From assembly GCF_037392515.1 (NCBI RefSeq), contig NC_090291.1:17139501-17203500 (forward strand): a stretch of 64,000 nucleotides of DNA, written 5' to 3'. The notes beneath the pieces are model-generated. The model saw nothing but the letters and a program-made list of their open reading frames with translations. It did no database searches and was not told where the DNA came from. This document shows, piece after piece, positions 22,094-33,510 of the stretch; the stretch's first letter is position 1; each line of letters starts with the position of its first letter. The stretch is from Haliotis asinina (lineage: Eukaryota; Mollusca; Gastropoda; Lepetellida; Haliotidae). The translations under genes were made by a program, and so were the position numbers.

Positions 22094-25000
22094 ATGTCTC
22101 TTTTTGGGATTAAGTTGTTCGGCTCAAAGAAAACACCTCCTACCCCAGCCGAGGCAATCCAAAGGCTGAGAGATGTAGAAGAAATGTTGATGAAAAAGTC
22201 CGATTTTCTGGAAAAGAAGGTTGAGGCAGAACTTCAAACAGCCAAGAAAAATGGAACCAAAAACAAAAGGGGTGGGTACGATAAGTTACAGAACCATTTT
22301 CGAATATTTACAATGATGACCCGAGATAAATGTGCTTAAAGTCGTATGTTTGGTTCAATATGTTCCTCTAAATTATAACTGAGGATCTTGTCACGCTGAA
22401 TCAGGAAGTGAGCCCTGGGCAGTGCAAAAGTCATCTGATTTGTTGTATTTATCAGTTGGAGATACTTGATACATGTTAACCAGGAATTGAGTATACAGCG
22501 TAACAAAAGTTTCTGTTTAGTGTCAAGGATGATATGTAGACAACAAATACAGTTAGGTATATGTTTTTATCAACAGAAGAAAACAACTCCTTTTTGAAAT
22601 TGTTGACAGTTTCTGTACCAAAGTTGGGCATAACACACAATGAACCAGCAATTGTATAATTTAGACCTTTCAAAAGCAGCGTTTTCTTCATCACATACAA
22701 AATTATATATATTTTCAGGTGAATATTCTGTATTGTGCTTATTATATTATTGAAGATTAAATTCATGTCAGCAAGGTCACTGGTGGCATGGAATGTTGTT
22801 TTAACTTGAGCAGTGTCTTATCTCATGAAGATGAATATTTGATCATGCATCAGTCTGGTACTTGGGTGCTGCCCACATAATGTTGAGAACATAATGTCTA
22901 CAAGGAGATTGGATTTTCTACCAAAAGATATTAAAGTAATTGTTTATACTAATATATCTGTTGTTTGGCATAAAGGGGTTAAATGTACTGGGTATTGATG
23001 TACAGATCACACTCTAATGGAACTAATATAGAAACTCATTTTGGTCCTTTATCTCAAATGAAACCATTATCTAACTGTCATGTCTAATGTCTAAAGCTAG
23101 GTTTCCATGTATGGGTATTGTCACATAATTGTGTGATGCGTATTACGTGTGCATATGTGTACGTGTCTTCTGGCTATGTGATGTGTTAAGTCTTTCTTTC
23201 TTGTGTGTGCGCAATGAAAACCACTTGACGTTTGGGAAAACCCCTTAGGAATCCCTACTTCCAGCCTCTGTATGGCTGTTTGATGTGTATTTGGACACTT
23301 TAACTGTCGGCATATTCACGCTCTATGTTTCATGCTTTTCACATGCATGGAAACTGCTATTTTTTTTATTATTTGCAATTATTTTACTCATTTACAGGTA
23401 CAGTACATACAGTCAATGTGTGACATTGTATGGAAACGGCTATTACTATTTTAGTATAAAGTGATGTATATGCACTACAACATATATGCACTATACACAT
23501 TACAAATCACACACTGCATGCAAATGGAAACCTGGCATAAAAAAACATGATCACCAGTGATCTCTGTGGCCAGAAATTATCTGGAATGCAGATAGTAGCT
23601 TGCCCACTGATACAGTTCACATGTGTATTAAAGCATGTCAGCTTGTCATACTTGCCATAAATTACTTTAGTCACTTTAGCTTTGTTGTTTTAATGTTAAG
23701 CTCATTTTCTTCAATGTATGATTGGGTGCTCACCAGAATGGATGCTTATTACATTGTATTCATTTTTAGTTGCCTTGATGGCTTTGAAGAGGAAGAAGAG
23801 ATACGAGAAGCAACTAACCCAGATTGATGGTACCTTGTCAACAATAGAGTTCCAGAGAGAAGCATTAGAAAATGCAAGCACAAACAGTGAGGTTCTTAAA
23901 GTGATGGGCACTGCTGCCAAAGCCCTGAAAGGTGCACACGACAACATGTAAGTTTGGGTTGATAAGTTGTGATGATTATTTTGCTTATTGTTCCATTTTT
24001 ATAGCATAACTGTAATGAACCATTTCTGGTTGTCTGAACCAGACACAATTATTTTGATGCTATTGTCATGTGTTTTTAATTTTGCAGAGTCCAGTGCTAA
24101 ATGTGTTACCTATGAACAAGTAACAGCAAACGGTTTCATGTTTTCTTGTTATCATGTTTGTGTAGACAGAAAAAAACTGAACTAATTGGGAGCCGATATA
24201 TATCCAGATACCAGAACCCATTGTGAAGTATGACAGTAGATGTTATGACTCCCAGTGATCTTGACAGACAACAGGGGTAAAATTAGAACCTTCAGAGTTC
24301 ATGTGTTTGGATCAGTAGTGCTTATACTGCCATCATTTGTCAAACAGTTATGGTCAAGCTTAGTGCTTACCATGGCGGTTTGCTTTCTATCATTGTTACT
24401 GCTAAGTGTACTGAGAAATGAACAAATAAGAACTTGTATGGGATTCTTAGAAAAAATATAAATTTATTGACAAAGAGTGTATGGTGAACACTGGCATTGT
24501 TACCTTGAAAGATAAAACATTGACACACATACCATACAAGTGGGACATGAACGGATGTTACAACTAGTTCTCTTCAGTCGCCCTTTCTTGCACAGCAGGA
24601 TCAATAAAACTGTCAGAAATAATGGTCAACAGAGATTAGTCAGTCTTCCTTAAGTCATAAATGTGTCAAAATCAGAAATGATCCTAACATGTGGGGTTGT
24701 GACTGTGCTGTAATGCATACTAAAGGATTGATTAGTGTTCAGTTTTTCAAACGTAAGTCATTAAATGTTGTTGTATGGTAAGTTTGTCGATGGCACTTAT
24801 GTTTTCTTTTAAGCTTGGTATTGAAATTTGTATGTCATAATGCCTTCTTTTTTTAAGAGTACACATAAACTTACTTATAACTTATAAGTTGTTAAATGTG
24901 GCCTGTCTTATTGTTTCATTATGCACAATAAAACTTGGTCTTAGGTCATGGCACAGATAATGGAATATCTAAAAAGGAAGCAACATTTTTAACTAACGCT

Positions 25001-27112
25001 GTCAAAGTTGACCAAAAGTTTTTCACATTGGCTTCCAGGGATATTGATCAAGTACACAACCTGATGGATGATGTGGCTGAACAACAAGAAATTGCTAATG
25101 AAATATCAGAAGCAATTTCAAACCCAGCTGGATTGGGTGAAGATTTTGATGAGGTAAAACTTTTTGTACCTTTATGCTTTGTGTTTAGCAGGAAAATAAG
25201 TAAGTAGAAAATTGTGAATATGGCGAGAAAAGTTAGTCTGTCCACTGAGGCTGTAGTATGTCTTGCAGCTGTTCACTGTTCACATGTTCATACTAGACCA
25301 ACTCCATGGTTATTGACTGCATGGTCTAATGGGGACAGTGACAAGCACTGGTGTTCAACGTGGTTAGGATACACACATGATGCAGTGTGGGGATAAGTAT
25401 GGGTGTATCATATTACCTGGTTTTGATGCTATTTCTACATTTGGCCAGGGAATATTTTTAAAGAGTATACACTCCTGTGTTCTTGAGTAGTCAGATATGG
25501 GTTGTTTCATGTGTAGGATAGTTTTATGAATTTAATGGCTTGTGGGAGTTATTGCCCTCTGTGACCTCATAAATTTTCAGTAAGTTGTTTTGAAAGACTG
25601 CCAGATTTGTAGTGATTTCTACTTATGTTTGACTTGGGCAACCTGTGATTGTTAGCGGAATGGACAAGGTGGCCAAACACACAGGGTTAGTTAGACGTGC
25701 ATCACTGTTCTGAACACAGTGGCATGTAGCTTGTAATAGGAATCACTGGTATTTCAGATCATACTCAGTTATACAGAGTGGCAGGATTGTGGCCATTGAT
25801 GCATTAGAGAACATGTAATATTAATAGAGGTTTGGAGATTACAGAATGTATAGGTTCAGCTGTATTATTGTAATTCTACCCTAGTGTGTGTCATTTGTTA
25901 TGTTACTGTGTAATGGTTTAAGGAGACTGTAAGGATGTATTCAGCCTGATGTAGCTGGAATACTGCTGACTTTGTAGTAAGGCATCATTATTAAGACTTT
26001 TCAAGGTAAATGTTTCAGAACCTCTTAAGTTAAAGTTCTGGTCATTATTTTCAAGAACTTTCACAAAGGTTCCCCTGGCTACCATGGTTATCGATCCCTT
26101 CCATGCTAAAGATGCCATGGCTTGTGTTGATGATCTCCAAAATGCATGGAGATAACTGTAAAGGGCTCGGAAAGTGATTTAGAATTTGTTAGCATCATAT
26201 TTTGTTCCAGGATGACCTTTTGTCTGAACTGAATGAGCTTGAGGAAGAAGAGTTGAACAGACAACTGCTCGATGTCAATGCTGATGTTCCTCAAGACCTG
26301 CCTTCCGTCCCCACGTCAGAACCTGAGGCTGGAGCTGCATCTTCACGTATGTTGACATACAGTCTGGTCTTTGATATTATATGTGATTGATATTGGACAA
26401 TGACCTGTGAAGGTCTTGGTTAGAATATTGATCTTCAGTAACCCATGCTTGTCGTAAGAGGTGATTAATGGGATCTGGTGGTCAGGGTCGCTGACTTGGT
26501 TGACACGTGTCATCAGTTCCCACTTGTGCAGATCAATGCTCATCCTCTTGATCACTGGATTTACAGACCACTACAATGTAGCTGGAATATTGGTGATTGC
26601 GGCATAAAACTAAACTCACTCACTATTAGAGGCAATTGGTAACTCCGAAGACCTGGGTCCGATTCCCCAGATGGGTATAATGTGTGAAGCCCATTTCTGG
26701 TGTGCCCTGCTGTGATATTGTTTGTATATTGCGAAAAGTCTCGTAAACTCACACCTTTGTTATTATAGCAAACATAGCAGTAAATATCAGAGGTTTGATT
26801 TGTTTACAATGAGGCTGGTTTGCACTATGTAAATATATTTATATACTTATAAGAGGACATATAATATGAAAACATTAACCACCAATTTTGTTTATCTATG
26901 ATTTTTGATTATTCTGAACAGACTTAAGGTATATCTAATTCAACATGTCTCAGTCTTAGCATACAGTAACCATGTGACTCATTGGATTACATCACAGCAG
27001 TGTATGTCTGGAATAATTTTTGCATCCTTGTTCTGTTTTAGGGGGTAGACCTGTTGCTGCCAGGGCTGATGATGACGATGATATGAAAGAGCTTGAGATG
27101 TGGGCTTCCTAA
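22094..27112 (+). CDS. CHMP4: Charged multivesicular body protein 4 (ESCRT-III Snf7 subunit)
   Basis: Five coding exons splice in consistent phase: 22,094-22,271; 23,770-23,947; 25,039-25,153; 26,211-26,346; 27,042-27,112. All introns are GT-AG and the product is 225 aa, the usual family length. The protein is the main filament-forming ESCRT-III subunit, which constricts membranes on endosomes, at abscission and in repair. Visible marks are a basic N-terminal half (MSLFGIKLFGSKKTPPT, then ALKRKKRYEKQLTQIDG), the conserved helix STIEFQREALENA, a DIDQVHNLMDDVAEQQEIA segment, an acidic FDEDDLLSELNELEEEE region, and a C-terminal DDDDDMKELEMWAS helix like the one that binds Bro1/ALIX proteins. The start is chosen because it restores the canonical MSLFG N-terminus. 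It matches vertebrate CHMP4B most closely from memory. Host gene, apparently intact. Confidence 0.97.
23096..23537. repeat. MITE-like repeat in CHMP4 intron 1
   Basis: The left end CTAGGTTTCCATGTATG and the right end, reverse complemented, GCCAGGTTTCCATTTGCATG form imperfect terminal inverted repeats around a 440-bp interior rich in TGTG/CACA words. No coding capacity and no clear target duplication were found. The superfamily is unknown. Confidence 0.5.
26402..26625 (+). repeat. SINE copy, type 2, in CHMP4 intron 4
   Basis: The body reads CTTCAGTAACCCATGCTTGT, AAGAGGTGATTAATGGGATC, GACACGTGTCATCAGTTCCC and TTGATCACTGGATTTACAGA. It ends in the shared tail (GTAGCTGGAATATTGGTGAT, GCGGCATAAAACTAAA) and CTCACTCACT. 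A type-1 SINE follows with almost no gap, so one inserted into the tail of the other. Confidence 0.85.
26618..26748 (+). repeat. tRNA-derived SINE copy (type 1) abutting a type-2 SINE
   Basis: The head is GAGGCAATTGGTAACTCC, the B-box is GGGTCCGATTCCCC, and the body is GATGGGTATAATGTGTGAAG and CATTTCTGGTGTGCCCTGC. The tail is shortened. It lies in CHMP4 intron 4. Confidence 0.75.
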
Positions 27113-29134
27113 ACTATCACCATAGAATTAGCGTGCAGCGACATTGCCCTTTTATCTCCAGAACTGTAACAAAACCACACTATCACTGATGTCCTCTCTC
27201 TACAAATGCTTCAGAGAACTCTCATCCATTGAAGGTGTACTTTGCTTCACAGTCTGTGCTGATTTTACTCTGGTATAGTTAATTTTTTCTGTGAAATTGA
27301 ACTAGTTGCGGTCTAAGGTCAGTATCATTGTTAACTGCAGCATTTGTAGACATAGGAAAATTTGAGAAAGAGTCAGGAAAGACATGATTCAACTTGCTCG
27401 AATTGCCTGTCGATCCAATCATAGTTTTGCATTAATTTTATCATTTCTCAGAATTTGAAAAGGGGAAATATATTGATCCTGTGTTTTTCTGGTCCTGGCA
27501 GATACAACTTTAGCAAATCAAAATGGCTGAAAACATCATAGCGTAACAAGATTTCAGATTCAGTTGTAAGACATCTAAAATCATCGTGGCTTTGGGAAAA
27601 AAAACAACAGGTGACTTGAGCAACACTTCTAAATTAAAGTATAATCAGTGAAGGACTTAATTGAGACATTTGAGATCAGTGATAATGTGTATTTGAGTGG
27701 CGTTTGACATGACGACTAGGTGATCTATACCGTATTGTCTGTTTGGTTACCAATGAAGTTTTATCGTTGTAATCATTCTATCTTCTAATATAAAGTAAAC
27801 TTCTTTTCATCAACAAATTCTTTTAGGCATTTTTATTTTTATGGTTTCTCCTTGAACGTTTAATGTGGAAAAAAAAAGCAGTCGTCTTCTGTATATTAAG
27901 TCAAAATAATGTCTTCTCACATGATAATATGTATCTGTTACTAAATGATTTTAGTAGTCATGTCATATTTATGTTATCATATGATGCATGATACTATATG
28001 ATGAAAAGTGAAGATTATTGGACCCTAATATACATGAAAATAAAGACGGTCCGATGAATGCTGCTTTCATGGCTGCTTTCCGAAGTGTCCCTGGTATGTG
28101 CATGCTCTGACATCTTGATATTTGTGTCAAATGCCTTCATGTGTGTCTTTGGTTTCCTTCAACCAACAAGAACAGTTTCACGTGATACTTTGATACCTGA
28201 CTATCCTGATCAGAGTCAGCCATTACACGCCATTCCAGTAATATGGCAAATAGACGGTACAAAGAAACTTTAGAAGTCATGGTTATTTAGCCAGTGAAGT
28301 TGTATTTGACAATGCTACTTCTAGGCTCTTGACCATAATTTATAATGATAGCTGTCCAAGAAGTATTTGTATAATATATTTGAAAGGCTGTATGTTTACA
28401 GAAAAAAATATGGAGGCAGGTGTATCATTTGTGTTAATACTGAAGGGGACTTCACGTGGTGTTTTGTTTTGCAAATCTTGATTAAGGACATGAGAGTCTT
28501 ATCACTTGATATTGCAGTTGCTATGCATACTTTATGGTTATTGTTACATTTGTGAAATTTAGCCATTTCCCACACTGTTTTGAACTGTTTAAGAGTGATC
28601 ATTTAAGTTTCACACACTATCCTCCCAGGCACACTTAAGGGTATTGTTTTTGTCCATATAGCACAAGAAACAAACAGCTACCTTATCTGTTATAATCCTG
28701 ATATTAGCTGGCAGCGATTCATTTGTATAAATTTTTCAAAACCCAAATATATATACCATGGGTTTCTCTGATTCGAGACTAATGTGTCACACTCCATGTT
28801 AGAACATTTATGTCAGAATTGTGCTGTTGAACGTATTAGTGTAAATCAATGTGCAAATGTGTAGATGACATGTTGCTAAGTGTCACGTGATCTGCTTGTG
28901 GTGCAGTAACACTTGCATGCTGCTATGCTGTCTAAACTGATCTGTAAATAATGTACTACAGTGGTAAGCTGGATGCTACGTCTGGAGAGGCATTGTGCCT
29001 GTAGAAGTATGTACAAATATGTGTAAAATTTGTGTACAGGATCACTGTTTTAATTTTGTCGTATATACCATATCCATATCGTTGTTAGAACTCAGCTCTG
29101 TGAACACTTATCATATTTTGATAAATAATTATTA

Positions 29135-29140
29135 AATAAA
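29135..29140 (+). terminator. Candidate polyadenylation signal for CHMP4
   Basis: AATAAA is followed about 20 bp later by GT-rich sequence (TGTTTTTGTATGTGGATTTT), the usual downstream element. The signals at 28,039 and 30,486 are alternatives, and sequence alone does not decide between them. Confidence 0.35.
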
Positions 29141-29972
29141 ACTGTTATCACCAAACATGTTTTTGTATGTGGATTTTGTCCATATTGGATGCATAAGAGT
29201 GCCCTGTTGATTCCACAGTTGGATATTTCTATCTTACAGGGTAACGGGAGGTTCAGTCAATGTGTACTGTAGCCAGACTACAAGTGCGTGATGGGAAGTT
29301 GTTTTGAAGGAAATAGTGATGGTGTCAGTTCAGGAGATTGCTAAACTGAAAAATCAAAAAAGATAACTTTTTAAACTGTGAAAAGCTAATTTGAGACAAT
29401 TTTCAAATATTGGAACCTCTGAATTTCTTTGTGAAGATTGTTATGGAATGCAAATGTAATAAATGTCTGTTTGCAGTGTAAATATTTGGCATTTTGCTGT
29501 TTGTTGGTGAAATTAGTTGCATGACTGATGCAAGAAAAGAACTGTTGATGAGGTGTTCAATCTTGGGTACCTCACACTTTAGGCTTAAGTTTCTGCATAA
29601 TTTTGTGTATATGTTGACATTAACCATACTAATTCTGTTGGAAGTGAAACAGTATTGAAACTGTCATATTTCTGATGAAAGTATTTCTAAAGTTGTTTGT
29701 TTTCAGCTAATATTGATATCACATTTGGGCAGTACTTATAGAAAAGCTACAACTGTGTACCTGGACCTTATGTATTATGTACCATATTATATTGTTTGAT
29801 ATACAAAATTTTGATTTTGAAATTTCATTTCCAGTGTCATCTTTATTTGTCAGCTTGAAATCCCTATTTGTTAGAGGAATAATGGCTTCATGTCAGCCTG
29901 TGCCCAATAATTGCACAGAGGCAATCCACAGGGAAGGATGAACATGAACCTATAAAGCTGCATAAAAAAATT

Positions 29973-30232
29973 AAATGTTTCTCGGGCACATTTTTTTCAA
30001 AAGTGACGAGGGTGGTAGGGTGGTAATTTTAATTTTCGACGAAAAAAAGCGAGGAACACATTTTTTTTAGCTCATGTTAATGAGTTGTAGATTCAGTCAC
30101 ACTCGTTACAGACACTCATTCTAACAGTGGACAAATGGATGATTGGGACATGGTAAATGAAACTTATTTTCTTAAATGGCAAATTGTTACATAGAGAAAT
30201 AAGAGTGATGTGCTGATGCCCGAGAAACATTT
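29973..30232. repeat. Small MITE-like element with perfect 16-bp inverted ends
   Basis: AAATGTTTCTCGGGCA at 29,973-29,988 is the exact complement of TGCCCGAGAAACATTT at 30,217-30,232. The 228-bp interior has no coding frame. Unmatched flanks leave the target duplication unresolved. Confidence 0.55.
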
Positions 30233-30270
30233 CCCCTTTTTTCATTTAGCCTAACATGAACCAGGTTCTC

Positions 30271-30366
30271 AGTTTTAGACCCAGCCATTATTGGATCCAT
30301 TGATTCATTTCTTTCCTTAGTTTTAGACCCAGCCATTATTAGATCCATTGATTCGTTTCTTTCCTT
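30271..30366. repeat. 48-bp tandem duplication
   Basis: Two units start AGTTTTAGACCCAGCCATTA at 30,271 and 30,319 and differ by few bases. Because 48 is a multiple of three, the minus strand shows a repeated short open frame, but nothing else suggests coding. Confidence 0.75.
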
Positions 30367-30730
30367 AGCTGGATCATTCATAAGTTGTTTCTGCTTTTGA
30401 CTTCACATTGTACCTTACCTTAATCTTTTTGATTTTTTTTAGTTGGAACCGTTCAAACATTGTTTGTAAATTTGAAACCTGAGTCAATAAATTATTGAAA
30501 TACTGCATTTGTTTTTTTGACATATATTGGATATTATATTAGTGCCCCTGTCTGATATGTTCTCACGATATGGCTGCATATTACTGATGTGATGTTAAAT
30601 ATTAACTTAACTCATACTATGTTCATGACACGAGTGCTTCCATGTTGGTACGTTATGAGTGAGGGATATATTGATATGTAGGCATGAATGTGATAAATAT
30701 AGTATGATATGGGCACAAAACCAGCATCTG

Positions 30731-30812
30731 TCCTATCTTGCAAGTTGTCAACACCAGCATTAAATCTCAGTCCAGTCACTGACTTGTACATGCATCATCA
30801 ACTCTACAATCC
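30731..30812. repeat. Dispersed repeat piece shared with 35,750-35,820
   Basis: The phrase GCAAGTTGTCAACACCAGCA followed by TAAATCTCAGTCCAGTCACTGAC recurs with changes at about 35,758-35,802. Both copies lie in the intergenic/3' region between CHMP4 and WDR7. The family is unknown. Confidence 0.5.
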
Positions 30813-31048
30813 AGCACATTGTCTTAACTGAATTACTTCTTCTGTCCCCATGAGTGCTGGTATAGACAGCTTCCACTGTATTCTATTTATTACCAAATTG
30901 AGGAAAATAACCCAAAATTTATTTTCAAACATAGGCTGGCCATTCACAGGAATTATTCTGGGTTCCACCATTAGGGTCCATATTATCTTCACCACAAAGG
31001 ACTGAACTCTTCTGCTTACGGTGCAGAACAATGGAACAGAAGACAAAG

Positions 31049-31068
31049 TTTATTACAATGTCTTTATT
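31049..31068 (-). terminator. Candidate distal polyadenylation signals for WDR7
   Basis: On the minus strand AATAAA occurs at 31,063-31,068 and again at 31,049-31,054. If used, the WDR7 3' untranslated region would be about 9.6 kb. Nearer AATAAA words exist, so this is only one possibility. Confidence 0.25.
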
Positions 31069-32009
31069 ACTTTCATTATTTCAGTGGAATGCCAACATAC
31101 ATGACTAAACTGAGGGAAATAACTATGTATATTTATGTTTGCTTCAAGTTCTATATCATTGACACCCATGCACATCTCACAAAGCAGGGTTTTGTCTAAG
31201 AGAGCATACAAACTTGGTGTTCTCTAAATCCTCACACATTGCTGCAAGAATGTTCTGAAGCACTATCAGATTTTCTTAATCAAAACATCACTTCTGACAC
31301 ATTCAAAACCCTTCTTATTTGCTCTACAGTCTTTCAGATTCTTGTCAGTTCTTCCTTTTGCATTACACTGAAAGGGTGATTTCAGTGATTATCAAAAGAT
31401 ATTTAAATGCCCTTCCCTTGAGTCTTCACCCTTTTTTTATACAAATCTCTTCAGTGGGTAATAAATAAGGTTGATCAAACTGGACAATAACATGAATTAC
31501 TGAATCTCTGTAAAATTAAAAAAACCCCACACCTTCTTGTTCACAAAGTCTCTAAATAAACTACTCAAAAGGGAAGACAACATGATGCATAAAGAGTCTC
31601 CCATAATGAATTCTTTGAAACATTAGTTGCTAAAATGGACATGGTTTTGTGTCAAATATTCTGGTTTGTTCTTTCAAGATCGAATCATCGTCCTTGATTG
31701 ATGACGTCCCTCTGTGATGTTACACTCAGGTCAGAGTAACCTCAATACAGAAGTTTCAATAATGAAGTTAAAAGTTACTAGAACTCTAGTAAGCTTAAAA
31801 CAACATTTCTTCCAAACCAGTGCTTGACTGCATGATCAACAATCAACATGTCAAACAGTAACAAGATTTAATCCTCAGTACTCAGTTTGTAACTGAGAAG
31901 TCTATGTGAAAATCCTTTACAATTCCTGTTTACATACAATGTTGGTACATTTAACATATTACCATAATCCGTGAAACTAAAAATATATCATTGACATTGA
32001 TACAGTGTT

Positions 32010-32331
32010 AGTGTTCCCCCCAGGCACATTTAGGAGGGCGCAGCGCCCTGCCCTCTTTATTTTGCGCCCTGCCCTTACTTGCCTCAATCGCAGTCGTTTA
32101 CTAAGACGAGTGTGTATTTTCCAGATTAGAAATGCTTTTTTCAAATTCTAACCTTAAAATAAAAACCGAGAAGAGTAAAAAGCGAACTTTAGAATTGAAA
32201 TTATAAGACAATTTGGCTTTTTATACATTTTGGTGTTTTTTAAATAATCCTCACCAGCATGCCCTTTGAGGTTATGAAGTACCCTTTTCCATGAATTTAC
32301 CCTGCCATTTCTGAACCCTAGGGGGAACACT
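32010..32331. repeat. MITE-like element with AGTGTTCCCCC ends
   Basis: The left end AGTGTTCCCCCCAGG and the right end CCTAGGGGGAACACT pair over 15 bp with one mismatch. The interior contains GCGCAGCGCCCTGCCCTC near the left end and ACCAGCATGCCCTTTGAGG further right. About 320 bp with no coding frame. Flanking bases look similar (AGTGTTA and AGTGTCA) but do not form a clean target duplication. A hAT-type origin is possible and not shown. Confidence 0.6.
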
Positions 32332-33140
32332 AAGTGTCATATTTGGATACAGTATTTGGCATGTGATGGGTTGGCAATAAAAATAATCTTGAAAGCCAGA
32401 TCCAAATGCTTGTGATAGCAAAAAAGGTCAACCTTTCTAAATTCTTAAGAAATTATCAACTTTTACACCACTGATGCTGAATCTTATAGTACACAAATAT
32501 CTATAATGCACATTTTGGTCTCTAGGACACCAGCACACTCTTCAGTACAAAATGATTTAAACTCCCTTTTTCAACACAAAGGTAGAAAGGATATCCACTA
32601 CCCCACATGACTGTAAAAGTAATGTATTTACATCCATTGCATTCTATTTTTCATCTTATTCCCAATATGACTCATTTGTCACATATGCTTTTTGACAAGC
32701 TGCCTCAAAATTTACTCTTTCCTCACTAAAAAGATGAGCTGACATTTCAAATTTTTTTCAACAACCTTTTTACAGGACATGCAGCAGAGTCAGCAAATAC
32801 AATGTTAGTTTTTACAGCTGCGGCAAAAAGATAAATAACGTTTGTATGAAACACAAAAACAAAAACATTGTACAATCTAAAACAGCCTCTTTTAAATTGT
32901 CCAAAACAGAACATGGATCTGGCTTCAGTTCAGGACTATGCTTATTCTATCTTGTGGACTTGGCAGTGTTCAGCCTTCTCACGTGACAATCACACCACAC
33001 TTACCCATTACATGTACAGCCATACAAGCAGGTTTACAAAGTCACACCAAATACACAACATGCAAGGTATACATAAAAACATTAAACCATGAATCAGGCC
33101 GTATTAACTGATTGTGAAACAAACATAATATTAATAGATC

Positions 33141-33510
33141 TTATTACTCGCCCGTTGAAGATACTGCAGTGTAATATTTTCACTTCAATATTACACTAGT
33201 GTAATACCGCTTGACATATGACGTCAAAATGGTTCAAAGTTGTGACGTCACAATGCTAATGTTGCTGTCGCAATTTTACTAGACCTTGCTCGACTTGAAA
33301 GCTGAGTGTCCTCACACTATAGGCGATTTCGCTGCAGTTTCTGTCACTTTATGTTGGCGAGTAATAAACAGAATACTAAACTCGCTTCCGTGAAATACCA
33401 TTTTCATTAAACTCGTTAAAGATTTAGTATCAAAGTCGCTTTCGCTCGTTTCATACCAAATCATTAACTCGTTTAATAAAAATGGTACTACACAGAAGTT
33501 CGTTTAGTAT
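33141..33510. repeat. Double-hairpin foldback element, copy 2
   Basis: TTATTACTCGCC at 33,141-33,152 is exactly complemented by GGCGAGTAATAA at 33,356-33,367. A second hairpin follows from ATACTAAACTCGCTTCCGTG at 33,373 to GAAGTTCGTTTAGTAT ending at 33,510. The order of words (CCCGTTGAAGATA, TGACGTCA, AAAGCTGAGTGTC, GAGTAATAAACA, GCTTTCGCTCGTT) matches the copy at 16,112-16,460. Two TGACGTCA sites lie at 33,219-33,226 and 33,243-33,250. Confidence 0.8.

Larger units (their letters stand above)
27113..30500 (+). other. Probable CHMP4 3' untranslated region and downstream sequence
   Basis: AATAAA signals lie at 28,039-28,044, 29,135-29,140 and 30,486-30,491, any of which could end the CHMP4 transcript. 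The open frames here are short and lack domains. Near the far end are a small inverted-repeat element (29,973-30,232) and a 48-bp tandem duplication (30,271-30,366). Confidence 0.45.

Noticed and set aside
28058-28273. Small membrane protein downstream of CHMP4
   Set aside because: The hydrophobic stretch is short, the frame lies in probable 3' untranslated sequence, and composition alone explains it.
30187-30381. Minus-strand repeat-peptide gene
   Set aside because: It is only the translation of a 48-bp DNA duplication and has no other coding support.
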